Source of the DNA: Escallonia rubra
Lineage: Eukaryota; Streptophyta; Magnoliopsida; Escalloniales; Escalloniaceae
Assembly (NCBI GenBank): GCA_033065855.1
Contig: JAVXUO010001298.1
Coordinates: 248,001 to 312,000 of the forward strand
DNA length: 64,000 bases
Direction: 5' to 3'
In this document: piece by piece, positions 12,187 through 25,384 of the stretch
Position numbering within the stretch: the first letter of the stretch is position 1
Layout: each line of letters starts with the position of its first letter
Notes under the pieces: model-generated
Database searches by the model: none
What the model saw: the letters and a program-made list of their open reading frames with translations, nothing else
Told to the model about the DNA's origin: nothing
Translations under genes and position numbers: made by a program

Positions 12187-14089
12187 TAAGTCTTTTTTAT
12201 ATCTTCATCTCGTCCATTTGTAGTAGAGCGTTAAGTCTATTATAATCCGTTAAATGCTTTATCAACATACGCAAAAACATACATTGACGTATAAAAGTGG
12301 ATCTATATTTTATGTCACAAATGTCACATCTAGTCCGTCTTATGACATGTGTTCGATTATTAAAGGCAAAACAAAACATTGGTTTTGTGCAATCCTTCTA
12401 TGGGTGTAAATGTCAAGTAAGAGGTTGATGTTTCAGTAGGGCTAAAAATTGGGCTGGCCATGGTTGACCGTCCATCCAAAAGTCTAGGAAAACCCCCAAC
12501 CCAAAAATGTAAACGAGTTTCTACTGCGACTGGGCTTGGCCCGTAAGATCATCAACAATTTTGCTCCAATCCAACCCTTGGCTCTCTTTCTCAGCGACGA
12601 CAGTGTTTACAGTTTAGCAATAGTATCGGATTAGTTGCTTTACTCTCTCTCTCTTTTAAAAGTGTTGTTAGAATTGCCTCCAACGAGCTTTATCGACGGT
12701 CTTTTGTTACTGAATCAGAGGTTCGGGTCGGAGGAAGTATGCTCCAACCCAGGTGCTAATTTTTTCAAAGAACCTCTTAAACCTTTAACGAACCTTTATA
12801 ATAATAGTATTGTTGACTACTAGGCAATAATCATAACAAAGAGCACGCGCACTTATTGTTTAGTCAAAGCCTTTAAATCCATTCAAGCAATAATGACAAA
12901 AGAACAAATGTTGGCTGATATCCAGATCGTAAAAATCTTGTTCTAACCCTATAAGCAGTGATAGTTCTTGGCAGCACTTTTTTGACGTTATTAAATAAAA
13001 GTTACTAGAAACATTTAAAGAACATTAATTGGCGCTATATCGGAGCAGGAGAAACCTCAATAGCAACCAAAATTTTTTCTTAATAAAATTAAAAAGAGTG
13101 ACTTCTCCTTCATAATAAAAAATTTCATAATAAAATTAGGACTTCTCCTTCGCCCACCTTGAGCCCACCCGTCGGTTTTCTGGCTTGTATCCTCTATTCA
13201 CCTCCATTGTAGTGGCTCTTTTAAAGTCAATGTGTACACAGAGAGGTTAATGATGAAGAAATTGACCAAGGATGGAGAAACTTGTATGGAACAAGAAAGC
13301 ATAAGAAAATCAAACGCCTCCCCTTTTTCATGTCTAATTGTTACGGTGTCCTTGATTTTCTCGGATTGCACATCAGCCAGGCCATGATTACATGCCAAGG
13401 TGACCACTTTAACTTTTTGGGAGAAAACAAATATATGGACGTCGTCTTAGCGAAAAATTATGGATACGTATATTAACTAATTGCAGTAAAATCTATAGAA
13501 ACGTGTATGATTTCAGGAATATGATTCCTTGAATATTGAATAGCTGTTCTTAAATTAGGTCGAATACTTTATGAAATGGGTGAATACTTTAACGAGTGAA
13601 GTAACAGAAAATATAGCCAGAAGGGTTATATCAATAGCAGCAATACGAACTCAAATCTTTATTTCCGGATAAAAATGGAGGATCAAAGGAACTAGGTCCT
13701 GGGGATAAAAAAAAAAATCGCAGCGCAGGTTTCTCTTTTTGGACAAACAATATGTCCTTTATTTTCTTCCCCCTTTGCATTGAAAGAACATATAATTAAT
13801 AGGAGTAGAATAGAAGAGCTTGCCCAACCATGAGTAAATATTTTTTAGTAGTCTCGTTAGACCGTACATCTTTCTTGGTATATCCAGATAATAGGTAGGA
13901 GCATAAACTGAAACCTGGAATTTTTGTGTTTCTGAAGAGATTAATTGACCAATCTTAAATACACAAAAAATAGACTCATCAACCATCTCAGCTTGATCAA
14001 CGAAGTAGAGCAACTGAGGCAGAAACTATTCCAATGCCTCGATTGTTAGCAACAAATTAAAGAAACTGAGTAGGGACATACTGGCAAGG

Positions 14090-14658
14090 AACCTTCTTCC
14101 AGCTTCTAACATACCATTGCACCAATTGCTTGATCAATTAACACAAAGAACACATTTGCAGTTCTTTGTTGCTGCTCGAAGGTCCTAATATATCTCTCGA
14201 ACCAGAGCATGGAGACAGTTATAGCCACCCCTAAATTTACTAAGCTTTGCCTGAAAACTTTTACCTGTAAATTTTTTAGCGGCAAAGCACAAAAATATTT
14301 TCCTAGAGTTTTAGTGATTAAGCAACTGCAATTTCTCGAGAACCAGCTTCCAACCAACACTAGTATAAAGACATCTCCAGAAAAGATAGTTTTCAATTTT
14401 CATATTCCACTTGGTTACTACTGAGGACACACAAGTCATCAGTAATACAATTCCATTTCTTAAGTTTAGCCTTAGTCCTAAGCCCTTCTTTGCAGAGCAT
14501 CCAAGAACTACTGCATATTTGGAAGATTTTTGTGTTTTCAGGAGACTCCACATTGAACATATCATAGTAAATTTCACGGTGATCACTTGAAGAGATTCCA
14601 TATAATTCGTGCATGCACCCCATGGGTCTAATAAAACTTGCAGCTCTGATCGTATCAA
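14090..14658 (-). pseudogene. LINE ORF2 zf-RVT remnant, copy B
   Basis: This has the same fragment as 3640-4207: KKWNCITDDLCVLC-type sequence in one frame and an AVTVSMLWFERYIRTFEQQQ-type downstream part in another. It is frame-disrupted and has no other LINE domains. Confidence 0.72.
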
Positions 14659-15120
14659 CCTAGTGGGGCTCTTTAATTTGTATCAAACGAGGCTAAGTTC
14701 CTCCGTCATCTATCAAAGCTTTTACCCGCATTCAATCTCAGTGTGAATATAATCTTTGATGGAGACTTGCCTTTGGAGAACGCGCTCTCTATCATATTAA
14801 AGCTTAGAATGTTTGCGTTACACTTCAATTACCATATGTGGACTTGTTTCTCCAAAGAAAGATATACGTCAATTCACCCATTCGTTAATCAAACAACAGT
14901 GTCACACTATATATATTTCAGTAGGAGCAGTAAACTTAGTTACAGGTACATATGATATCTCATATCACAGTGGCCATGAACTAGACCAACATTATATCTA
15001 TGTAATAAGGTTGGGTCTTAAAACACACTGACCATGACTATGAAACTATGACAATTGACAGCTTATTCCTAATACAAGTACTAGCCGAAATATGGTCGTC
15101 TGATTCATGGTAATCAGTTT

Positions 15121-15495
15121 ATGCATTACGTTGATGAAAGTTCATTCTCTTCTGAAGCGAGGAATGGAGAGATGGACCGGCGCCGCCGTGTGGGGTGCAT
15201 GGTCGGCCGGTGGAGGCAGGAAGCGATAGCTTGGGTTATGTACTTAAACATCATGCGCTTTACTAGCCTCCTTCTGGGCGGAACCAGACTCTCACACTTG
15301 GCGGTTTTGAAACTTGGCTTGCTTTTGGTTGGGCCTTCGCCGTCGCCTGGCTTCACCCCAACGGCATCCCTTCCGGCTTTGGCTCGTGCCATTCCCTCTT
15401 TTCCTTTCCTTTCCTTTCTTTGGTTCACCTCCATAATCTCTCTTTCACTCTCTCTGCATATATATATATGTACATCCCTCAAACAAGCACACTAG
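15121..15495 (+). other. Open reading frame of the four-copy module, copy B
   Basis: The frame starts MHYVDESSFSSEA. It has an in-frame insertion of about 51 bp around 15161-15211 (encoding NGEMDRRRRVGCMVG) before resuming WRQEAIAWVMYLNIM. Keeping the frame across an insertion is mildly suggestive of coding but could be chance. Confidence 0.3.
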
Positions 15496-15728
15496 CGCAG
15501 ACAGCACGGAGGAAACTCGTAATGAAACTACTCCGCGATGTGTGGGATTTTGTACACAGGGAAAAGAAGATATGTAGGCCAATCCTCGTCATGTCGTAAC
15601 GGTGATTTGTATTTCATGCTCCAACATGGGATTTTGATCAGTTTAGTGGGATCCACCCGTGATTTGGTCTCCAACGGTAAAAGTACTTCCTTATAGCGTG
15701 ACTTCAAACCCGCCCATTGCCACCCCTA

Positions 15729-15990
15729 ACGAGGACCTCCACATGCATATCCTCGATGTCCAGGATGGCCGAAGTATCCAAATCCGCTGCCATATCCTCC
15801 ATGGTAACCGTGTCCTCCATATACGGATTATACATACATAGGGTTATCACCATAGTAAACAGGGCGTTCGATGGCATCGTACGAATACGTTGAATTTGGA
15901 AGGTGAAAAGTGCTAGGATTTTCACCAAACCGTGACAAGAAAATTGTACGGCCTGTTCCCCTGCCCTCGCGGGCATCCTCAAAGCACATC
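15729..15990 (-). pseudogene. Gly/Tyr-rich gene fragment, copy B
   Basis: The minus-strand translation begins near CFEDAREGRGTGRTIFLSRF, runs through YSYDAIERPVYYGDN, meets an in-frame TAA, then continues as GYGSGFGYFGHPGHRGYA. The family is not recognised. The paralogous copy at 32474-32780 has a stop at a different place, so both look broken, or each spans an unrecognised intron. Confidence 0.45.
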
Positions 15991-17765
15991 AATCAAGCAT
16001 GGCACATACCAACACCTCGATCTCCCCCTTCTTTCATTTTGAACCTAGATACTCCTACCAGTTTAAGCAGGACAGAATTGAGTAAAGGATTCCATGCCAG
16101 AAAAAATCAGAATACGTACGGCTAAATGCATAGAGAAAACTTTTGAACAAATTGTCTGAGATATATATGCTTTGGGCAGCAGCAGCTAGCTAGGGTTTCT
16201 TTTGGAATTAATGTGATACATGCTGTTCTCGTTGTATTGAAAAAGATTCCAAAACGCTATCACAAAATGAACAAAAGCGCCATACCCCAGACACTACGCA
16301 ACACTTTAATCTATCACCTTTTTTCTGCCATTCGATCTTCTCTCGTTGTGTTCACTCGCAGCAGAAGAGTACACAAAAGTAAAATGGTTCATATCATAAG
16401 ATTGGACGCGACGTGAAGGTGAGAAAATTAAAGAAAGGGAGCAAGTGAATAACGTTAGAGAACGGCAAGAACAAGATAAGACCATACATAGTTGTACTGA
16501 ACTGAAGAATATTGTAGTCCTCGCTTTGTAACCTGCTCTAGTAGAACTCTATCAGTTTGTTTTTAAACATGAATAATGGAAGAATCACATTTGCATTGTT
16601 ATCACCTACATGTGTTTAATTGAGAGATTGTGATGCTTTATTGATTATCCTTTACTGCAATTTCGAAAAGCTGTGTAGCTGTATGTTCAGTGGGCTGTCT
16701 GCAGTTTCCCTCTATTATGGTTGCCAGACATTGTTTCGAAATGTCTTTGATGATTGCATGTTCATCTCTCGTTAGTTTTAATTTCGATTCTCAATAATTA
16801 CTTTATAGTTGTTTTTCTCCTCATGTTTATGCTTCCAATGTTTTGCAGACGGAGAGCTGTCAAAGGGAAGAATCAGGTACATCTTCATGTATTCAACAGA
16901 AATATGTAAGCTAAATAGAAATAGGAAATAGGTAAGTACTGCAAGAAAGGTGGCTTAGGGTTTGTTTGGCCTTCTAGAATCACTATAGGTGGGAATAGAA
17001 TGGACAGCACATGTTGTGCCTGGGGAATGGAACGAGCCATCCCAGTCCAATGATCAGTGTGCCCTTTGAATCCAATTCCAATTTTTGGTCGGGCAGGACA
17101 AGCAGAATAGAATGGTTAAAAATCCACCAGAAAATTTGGAGGTACGATATGTTGGAAATTTGGTGGAATCGGAATCGCAAATAAAGACTTTGAGGCGCGT
17201 AATCGCTGTCTTTAAGACTTTATTTGTTCCCGCTCGAAATCGAGTTTGCTGACGGGTTAACGACAAACAATCCTCCAGGATACAACAAAGTCTTTGAGAA
17301 TCTGCAAACAACAAATTCAAAAATTCTTCTTGAAATTCTCTTTGAAGCGGTGTATGTTTTTTACTATAGTAATTTTACAGAAAGAAAAAGTTTTCGAAAA
17401 TTGCAAGTTAGTCGTCTGAAAAGAACTGAAAATATTGTATTTATAAAAGACCTCAAAGGGTATGAATTTGGACAGACACAATTGTTGGGAAAAACAGTTA
17501 AAAATAACTGCCAGAAATTTATTTGAAATAAATCAAAATTTGAATTTAAATAAATCACACCTTTCAGTAAAAAAAAATTTCCGAAAAATGCAAAATATTT
17601 TTCCAGAAAAAAAAACAAATCACGTTTTTTGCGACCGCAGCTAAATATTAAGTGCATTACAGATTGGGAGATGAAAGAACAAGACTTTCAAACATAGATT
17701 GCTAAAAATCTATTTTCTATGACTTTACAGTGCAAGGTTTACACCATTATATAAGGATACATCAC

Positions 17766-17837
17766 ATGTTTGAATTTACAGATATGGCTAAGGTTCAGGC
17801 TACATATTTGAATTTACAGATATGGCTAAGGTTCAGG
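17766..17837. repeat. 38-bp tandem duplication
   Basis: The segment 'tttgaatttacagatatggc...ggttcagg' occurs twice with a 38-bp period and near identity. Confidence 0.9.
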
Positions 17838-19177
17838 ATGAGGTTGAATTCAAAGATGGAGGCTTTGTTATCTTCTTCTCACGTGCTCCAATAGGAGACG
17901 TCCAAAGAATCCTCCCCTTTTAGTTTTACTTTGTTACTATAATGGTCCTTTCGTTACAAACGGATCAAAATTTACACAGTTAGTCTTCGTTGTTACTTTT
18001 GATCCAGCAGGGCTCTTGGAGCACAATTTAACCCCCCAGGTAGTTAAATTTTGTAAGGGTATATGGACACGGGGAAGGAGTTAAGTGCTAAGTGCGCCTA
18101 ATAACGCGCACCCGACTAACACACTCTAATATTACTATCAAGTACATTGTAAAAGCATCTTTGTCCTTATAAACCCTTTTCAAAACCTATTTCCAAATAA
18201 TGTGGGACAAATGAATGAGCTTGTTTTCAAACAACTCACAAACCCAACATGATCGTGTGCCCTATGGATCCATCCTCCCCTCCGCACCCCTCGTCCCCAT
18301 ATAGAGTTAAAAGGGTGAGTTGGGTCTGCCGTGGTAGGAGCCCTCGTGCATTGGGCGTCTACTCTCCTTATTGAACTACAAAAAGTTTTATGGTTGGATA
18401 AATTTGAAAACTTAAAAATTGTTATTGAAAATATCGGGTGGGGGTTATTTGCACACCTATTTTTACTGTTCACACCCTTCTCATATGTAGGCATGTTGAG
18501 ACAAATACGCCTGATAATCTTCTTCTATTTCCCTATCCCTGCTGGAGTTGAAATGCGCTCTCTTTTTTCAGTCCTCTTCCCACACTCACCTCTCCACCTT
18601 GTCATCTGCTCATTGGCCACTCCCACCCCCACAATTTGCATCCGCCAACATGCTTGCTTTGCTTATCCTTCCAAGTTCGTCTTTCTTTTTCAAATCCTCT
18701 TCCATTAATTCCAGAGGAACAGCCCAACCCCAAAGATTTTCCATAACCATCATTCCTGAACTTTAGATATGGGGAGTTCTGGCATTTATTCCTTTTACAT
18801 CTGGCCAAAAAGTTGGTCTGTATCTCCTGATGGAACTTGCTAACAGTTGACTCATGTTACCCATGTCAGTCAGTGTCTCAGTGACCTCTAAGTTATGTTT
18901 TTGTAGACTAATTAAGCAGTCTTCTAACTGTTCTAGTTACTAATATCTTCATGCTGGACATTGTAAGAAGCAACTCGCACTATAAGCCAATGAATTTCGT
19001 GTTTTTTTTTTCTTTTGGCGTAATTACCAGAGGATAATTTGTTGAACGTATGGCGTGATTACCTATCAATTGAACTCAAATGAAGGTGCTGGATGTGATT
19101 GTGTGTTTTTGAATGGCTTTTTCACTGTTTCTTCCTGGAACAAATTCGTACAGTTGATGTATTTTGAGGAGATAATC

Positions 19178-19233
19178 TGGTCCTGCACTTATAGAACCTT
19201 TTAAGCCAACAAGGTTCTATAAGTGCAGGACCA
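19178..19233. repeat. Perfect 23-bp inverted repeat with 10-nt loop
   Basis: The left arm, 19178-19200, begins tggtcctgcacttatag. The right arm, 19211-19233, is its exact reverse complement, with the loop ttaagccaac between. A 22-bp direct repeat ('accatgttggaagaaagtgt' plus 2 bases) overlaps the right arm at 19230-19251 and recurs at 19334-19355. The stem is short for a plant miRNA precursor. It may be a tiny foldback element or a replication-slippage product. Confidence 0.9.
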
Positions 19234-19816
19234 TGTTGGAAGAAAGTGTGTAAGATGGCCGTACCACTCACAGTCCACCGGCAGACCTGTAATTCATCTT
19301 TTTTCATTGTATTTGCTCTGGTAGACAGAAGAAACCATGTTGGAAGAAAGTGTGTCAAACAAAAAAGAAACATCACAAGAGAAAGTAGATTCTTAAATCA
19401 GATCCGACTATCAGTTTGCCTTGGTCAAGTGTTGCGGCAAAACCCCCAAAGCTAAAAACGTGACATCGGCTCCAGCTTGGGTCTGCTTCGATCTTACACT
19501 TATGGTAACAGGGCAAGGTTGCCTCACTAGGTGGACTTGAAACAATCTAACTCAGCTTCCCTTCCCTTGCCATGCTAAAACTATTACTTTCCAGATAAAG
19601 GCACAAACGCAATGAACACGGGGCTCCCCAATCTCTGATCTTCTGCTGTTAGCTTCAACTGCCCCAAAAAACAGTAGTACTAGATTTCAAGCACAGGCAC
19701 ATTCTGCAGTTGAAGAGCCTAGATGGTAGCCATGCTGCCAATTGCCCTAGCTCGAAAGCTTTTGCCTTCCTCAATCTCAGGTATGAAGTTGAAAACACGA
19801 TGAATGCAAAAAAATT

Positions 19817-22159
19817 TCAATCTTCAACCTCTGTGTTGAAAATAAAACTTGGAAATACTGTAGTGATGTCCCTGGAAACAAAGAGAACACATAAAGCAGG
19901 TGAGATCGTGATGCACAAGGTTTACATGTTTTGAAGAATCTGTAGAATTTGCAGGTCATGATAATTCCAACTAAGAGTAACAAAGAAGTATGAAGTAATA
20001 GATAAAAATCAAAAGAGAAAGTTCCCATGCCAAGTTTAAAGCATAACATGGAAGTAATTACAAGTCTCTCTTCCCATGAAATCGAGGTTCTTAGTCACGA
20101 AAAGAACCAGATCCTTCGAACTTGTTTTCTAGGTAAGTATTCATATTTTATCAAGATAATAGCGATGAATTTTGCAATAAAAAGGTAGTATCGACAAACA
20201 AGAAGGTAAATAAATTGATAATCAATTAAAGGAATCAAAGCAAGAAGGGTACTTTAGATAAGGGAGAGTCATGTTCTTTAGGAGCGTGGGATGCCGCTCA
20301 ACAAAGGTCTTCCACTCTTCTTTGCTAATCCTACCATCTTTGTCACCATCGGCGTCTATAAATGTCTGACCAAATCTGACATACAAGATACGTAAACAGA
20401 CGATCTACCAAGAAAATTCAAAATTTTAACTCGAAAAACTCTTGCCTTGTCAACTATAGCTTCAAGAATATCATCTGACAGAAACGCGTTGGTTTCCGTT
20501 AAAGTGGCAGCTACCATTTGCCTGACCTGAAAAATGCGTAGCTATCAACGGCTAAAAAAATGACCTTGCATGCTTGTAGATGGGAAACAGTATAATACTC
20601 ACTTCTTCCCGCTCGATGTATCCAGTTTGTCTCAAATCATATATCCTAAATGCGACTGCATGAATCGAAAGGGTAAAACAATCTACTTTACGCATTGTAA
20701 TTTCCAAAGTTTCAAGGACCATGTGAAACGAAAATAATCCATTAATAAGGAAACGAAAATTGGTTCTCAAAGTACTTACAATCAATCTTTTGCTCCAAGA
20801 GAGCAGATGGATGGAAAACACTGAGAACACGTACGAACTCCTCAAATTCAATAACGCCATTTTTCTTTTCATCGAAAAGATCAAACACCTAGACAAGAAA
20901 GAGAATATCTAATCAACTCTAAAATCAATGGCGAGGTGAAGTGTTTATGCTGATATGCTGAGGTTGAGCTTGCATCTAAACGGTAAGGTTGATCGATAAT
21001 GAGTCAGTGACTTCAAGGTCAACGCGTTCCACAATAGTGGATGCTGTACATCAATGTACAATTGCCTTCTTAACTTACAAGACCAGCTGCATGGAAACCT
21101 TTCACGCGATTGTAAATTCGTACGAAAGAATTTCCATGAAAATTTATTGTGTCACTAACCCAAAGTCATGATCATGAGCATATTAAAGCACCCTCAACCC
21201 CCATCCCCAGCCTATATGGAAGATAGCATTTGGTCTAATAAAATGATCTCCAACGTCACGGCATAAGAGGAACTAATTTCAACACCCTTAATCAAACCAC
21301 GGAGATGTGAGAAACAAATATCAATCATCAATCAGGCTTTACCCTATCCAGAAAAAGGTTTTCGCCTGCAGGTGATTTTAGTAAGGCCAGTTGAAGCTCT
21401 TCCTGCGAGAAAAAAGAAAACAGGATTCGATATGGACGATCAATAGTCTGGTTAATTCATGCAGTAATCATCTAATTGTCTCATAATATTGAAGATACTC
21501 ATTATATTTCTCACTCGTACGATTATACTTCAGTTAACCTAATCATTGCAATTAATCTGATCATTCTATTACAGGAACCAGAAGGATACCTTGTGAATGA
21601 AACCATCATCTACAATCGAACTACTCAATTTCTTGAACAATTCCCGCAATGCCTCCACTTCATTAACCGTAACTGAAATTCAGTTGACAGCAACTTTAGA
21701 AGCAACCCAATTACCGAACTAGAAGAAGAAATGTACAGCTCCCGTTCTCCCCCTGAATTTTTGTGAAATCCAATACATATTTTTCTCCACATACTCGTCG
21801 AACTGAACTCAAATCGAAATCGTTGAATTATGTAAGTACCGTTTGGCAAATCAAACTAGAGTAAAAATGATAAAAAAAGGTTAATTTAACATGTACTAAA
21901 CAACGGATGGAGTGAGCATAAATCAGAGATAGAGAAAGGGGAACGGACATGGAGAGTTGGTGGCCAGACGGGCAAGGTCGTTGAAGGTATAAACAGGCTT
22001 GGTCAAGCGGCGGTGACGGAAGCAACCGGATAAATTGAAGGCGAGAGCTTCAATCAAGAGAGCCAGCGGCATGAAAACAGCACACAGCTTCTCCCCAATT
22101 GACAGTGAGCTCGATCCCTGCTCACCACCACAGTAAATTACAATCAGAAAACAATGCAT
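19817..22159 (-). CDS. CBL10: Calcineurin B-like calcium sensor, CBL10-like (8 exons, 254 aa)
   Basis: This protein binds calcium and, in the known family, recruits CIPK kinases such as SOS2/CIPK24 to the plasma membrane or tonoplast in salt responses. The exons on the minus strand are 22159-21949, 21672-21590, 21402-21343, 20888-20780, 20655-20603, 20526-20446, 20365-20253 and 19871-19817, summing to 765 bp. Exon 1 gives a hydrophobic N-terminus ([20 protein letters not shown], residues 18-37), which is the CBL10 hallmark in place of a myristoylation site. EF-hands lie at about 83-97 (variant), 124-135, 161-172 and 203-216 ([14 protein letters not shown]). The C-terminal FPSF kinase-target motif is at 243-246. 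Intron 6 starts with GC instead of GT. The ATG at 22159 is the first usable start. However, 'gagcag' just inside could be a splice acceptor, so the first 14 residues are less certain. Confidence 0.93.
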
Positions 22160-23274
22160 AAATGGTTGTACGTAGTATAATAAACCTGCAAGAGAGAGAG
22201 AGAGAATTGGGCGAGATTACGCAGGAGGAGGAGCTTGCAGAATCCATTTCCTATTATCCGGGCTTACATTGTTCTCAGCAGTACAACTACTACCAATATG
22301 ATAATTATTATCACCAATCATTGGTGGGATATCAACTACAGTGTATTATTTTAGGTTATTTATTTATTTATTAACAAATCTCGTGTCAATTTTAGCGGAA
22401 TTCAAGATTGTCTCTCTAAGATTATAAGGATTCACCCTCAATCACGTTATTCCAAAGTTTGAACTCAAGAACTTAAAGAAGAGAGTAAACCTTCTTGATC
22501 ACAAAACTAACTCCTGCCATTGATATCAACTACGAGTGTTTATTAATTTCTTAAGCATCAAAAAACAAAATTATTAGTTTTAGGTACATATTTTATTATC
22601 ATTATTCTTCTTCTTTATTGGTGATTGTTAGAATGGGACGAAAGATGGCACCTATTGTTAAAACTTCTCATTTCTATCTTCTTACTCTTACAATAATGCA
22701 ATGCACCGAATTTTTATATTGTTGTCTTTTTTTTTTATCCTGATCATGAGATACACGAAGAAAGATGTTCCGTTACGAAACAGATACACGAAGAAAGATG
22801 TTCCGTAGCGAAACAGATAAAGAATGGCATGGTTAATAGGAAGTTTTTTTAAGTCTTTTTTATCTCTTCATGTCGTCCATTTGCAGTACAACGTTAAGTC
22901 TATTATAATCCCGTTAAACGCTTTATCAAAATACAAACACAAACGCATACATTGACGTATAAAATTGGATCTGTATTTTAACGTTAAGTCTATTATGTCA
23001 CATCTAGTCCGTCTTACGACATGTGTTCGACTATTAAAGGTAAAACAAAACATTGGTTTTGGGTACGATGGGTGTAAATGTCAAGTAACAGGTTGATGCT
23101 CCAGTAGGGCTAAAAATTGGGCTGGCCATGGTTGACCCATCCATCCAAAAGTCTAGCAAAACCCCCAACCCAAAAATGTAAATGAATTTCGACTGCGTCT
23201 GCACTTGGCCCGTAAGATCATCAACAATTTTGCTCCAACCCTCGGCTCTCTTTTTCAGGGATGACCGTGTTAAC

Positions 23275-23782
23275 CAAGGGGGGCCATGGCAAAATTTTGA
23301 AAAATTCCTTTTCAATTTTCGAATAATGGATAATCGTATTTAAAATATTTATAAATAATATTATATTATAAAATTAATGTATTAGAATTTTATTTTATTA
23401 TGATTTTGAGTTTTTGTGTCACCGACAGTCATAATATTTGTCTTTCTCGTTCCCTTACTCCATCTTCATTCTTCCAAATCCCAAATTTCATATCTTCATA
23501 TTACAAAAAAATACGAAGTGATAAAGGTTAGTTCTTTTTTTTATTGTAAATTCTTATAGTATGTTAACTTATATTCAATACAATTAGTAATTGTTATCAA
23601 TTAACCTTAGCAACTTAAATAAATTATTATAAATAGTTATATTATATTATTAGTAGTCAAATTGAGCAATCTTTTTTGCACTTAACGTATTCAATAGTGA
23701 CGTGAATTCTTTTATGTTTGCCATCAATTTTTTAATGACATTTTTTGGTCCCCCACAATTGCACTTCCTGAATCTGTCCCTG
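23275..23782. mobile_element. Short hAT-like element in copy C
   Basis: Copies A and B read continuously through this site. In C an insert begins CAAGGGGGGCCATGGC and ends GAATCTGTCCCTG, flanked by 'gttaac' on both sides (23269-23274 and 23783-23788). A related relic is at 51112-51360, sharing 'atggataatc(g/a)tatttaaaatatt'. The CAGGGNCGGA-type end suggests hAT, but the duplication is shorter than 8 bp, so the class is tentative. Confidence 0.65.
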
Positions 23783-25359
23783 GTTAACAGCTTAGCGATA
23801 GTATCGGATTAGCCGCCTCACTTTCTCTCTACTTTAAATGTGTTGTTAGAATTGCCTCCAACGAGCTTTATCGACAATTTTTTGTTACTGAACCAGAGGT
23901 CAGGGTTAGAGGAAGTATGCTCCAACCGAGGTGCCAATTTTTTTCAAAGAACTACATAAACCTTTAATGAACTTTAGTCTTATAATAATTGTATTGTGGA
24001 CTACTTGGCAAGCAATAATCATAACAAAGAGCACCTATTGTGTAGTCAAAGCCTTTCAATCCATTCAAGCAATAATGACAAAAGAACAAATTTTGGCTTA
24101 TATTCAATCGTAAGAATCTTCTTCTAACTCTAACTCTGTATACAGTGATAATTTTTAGCAGTAATTTTTTGACGTCACTAAATAAATGTCACTACAAACA
24201 TTAGAGATCATTAATTGACGCTATATTAGGAGTAAAATAAAGATTTCTTCGACTCCGGTAACAGCTAAAAAAATTTCATAATAAAATTAGAGTGAGTGGC
24301 ATTTGGGGAGAAAAAGCAACACCTGTGGGCGCTTTGGTGGAGTAAACCGAGGATAGCAAGGCCTTTCATATCTTTTTCTGGCCTGCTACCTTTTACCAAA
24401 TCCCACGTTTGGGTTTGGAACTTGCTTGCCTCTTGGTTAGCACTTCTCCTTCGTCCGCCTTGACCCCACCAGTCTCTTTTCTGGTTTGGATCCTTGGTTC
24501 ACCTCCACTGTAATGGCTCTTTAAAAGTCAGTGTGTACACAGAGAGGTTTATAATGAAGAAATTGACCAAGGATGGAGGAACTTGTATGGAACATGCAAG
24601 AGAGCATAAGAAAACCAAATGCCTTCCCTTTTTTCATGTCCCAATGTTACGGTGACCTGGATTTTTCTCCGATAGCACATCAGCCATTGCCAAGGTGGTG
24701 AATTGACCACTTTAACTTTTTGGGAGAAAACAAACATATGCACGTCGTGGTGGAAAATTATGAGTACGTATATTTCTAGATAAACTAGTTGCAAACGTGC
24801 TTGGGTTTGGGAAAAGGACCCCCCGAATATTGGATAGCTGTTGTTAAACCAGGTCGAATACTTTATGAAATGGGTGGAGTAACAGAAAATATAGCCAGAA
24901 GGGCTATTTCAATAGCAGCATCCAAAATGCCTATACGAACTCAATTCATTATTTCGGGATAAAAATGGAGAATCAAAGGAACTAGGTCTTGGGGATAAAA
25001 AACAATCGCAGGCGCAGGTTTCTTTTTTTAGACAAACAATATTTCTTTTTTTTCTTCGCCCTTTGCATTGAAAAAGCATATACAGGAGTAGTGTGAACCT
25101 GGAATTTTTGTGTCTCTGAAGAGAATTGACCAGCTTAAATACAGACAGAACGGACATGCCCATCAACCATCTCAGCTTGACCAATTAATGAAGTAGAGCA
25201 ACTGAGGCAGAAACTATTCCATCAGCAACAAGGACAGATGACTATAACTGAAGAATCTGCATCATGCCGTGGGAACCCATAACATGTGGGACGAATCGAC
25301 TATATATTTTCCTAGATACTTCCTTCCTTCGCGCACTACAAATTGTCTTTCTTGAACTC

Positions 25360-25384
25360 TTGTGTGTGTGTGTGTGTGTGTGTC
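25360..25384. repeat. (GT)n microsatellite
   Basis: About 12 GT units sit in the copy C position equivalent to the C/CT tract of copy D. Confidence 0.95.

Larger units (their letters stand above)
9336..16480. repeat. Segmental duplication, copy B
   Basis: This is collinear with copy C in this order: CBL10 sequence, AT-rich spacer, the 'ccaacccaaaaatgtaaa' segment, LINE tail remnant, MHYVDE frame, Gly/Tyr-rich fragment and end near 'gagaaaattaaagaaaggg'. It is about 7.1 kb against about 15.8 kb for C. Most of the difference is transposons inserted in C. B carries its own Tourist-like insertion at 11162-12186. Confidence 0.88.
16481..19816. other. Unique spacer between duplications B and C
   Basis: I see no convincing gene. 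The stretch about 17149-17700 has a TGTTGG start, a 'tatttataaaag' TATA-like signal and retroelement-like texture, so it may be a decayed LTR, though I found no matching target duplication. Other contents are a 38-bp tandem duplication near 17766-17837 and a perfect inverted repeat at 19178-19233. The open frames are short and unconvincing. Confidence 0.4.

Noticed and set aside
19178-19233. Hairpin as a miRNA gene
   Set aside because: The stem is only 23 bp with no flanking stem extension; plant miRNA precursors are longer and usually imperfect.
20222-20252. CBL10 ending by read-through after exon 7 (YPSCFDSFN)
   Set aside because: A GT donor at the end of exon 7 and a downstream exon encoding the family-typical FPSF end in the right phase fit much better.
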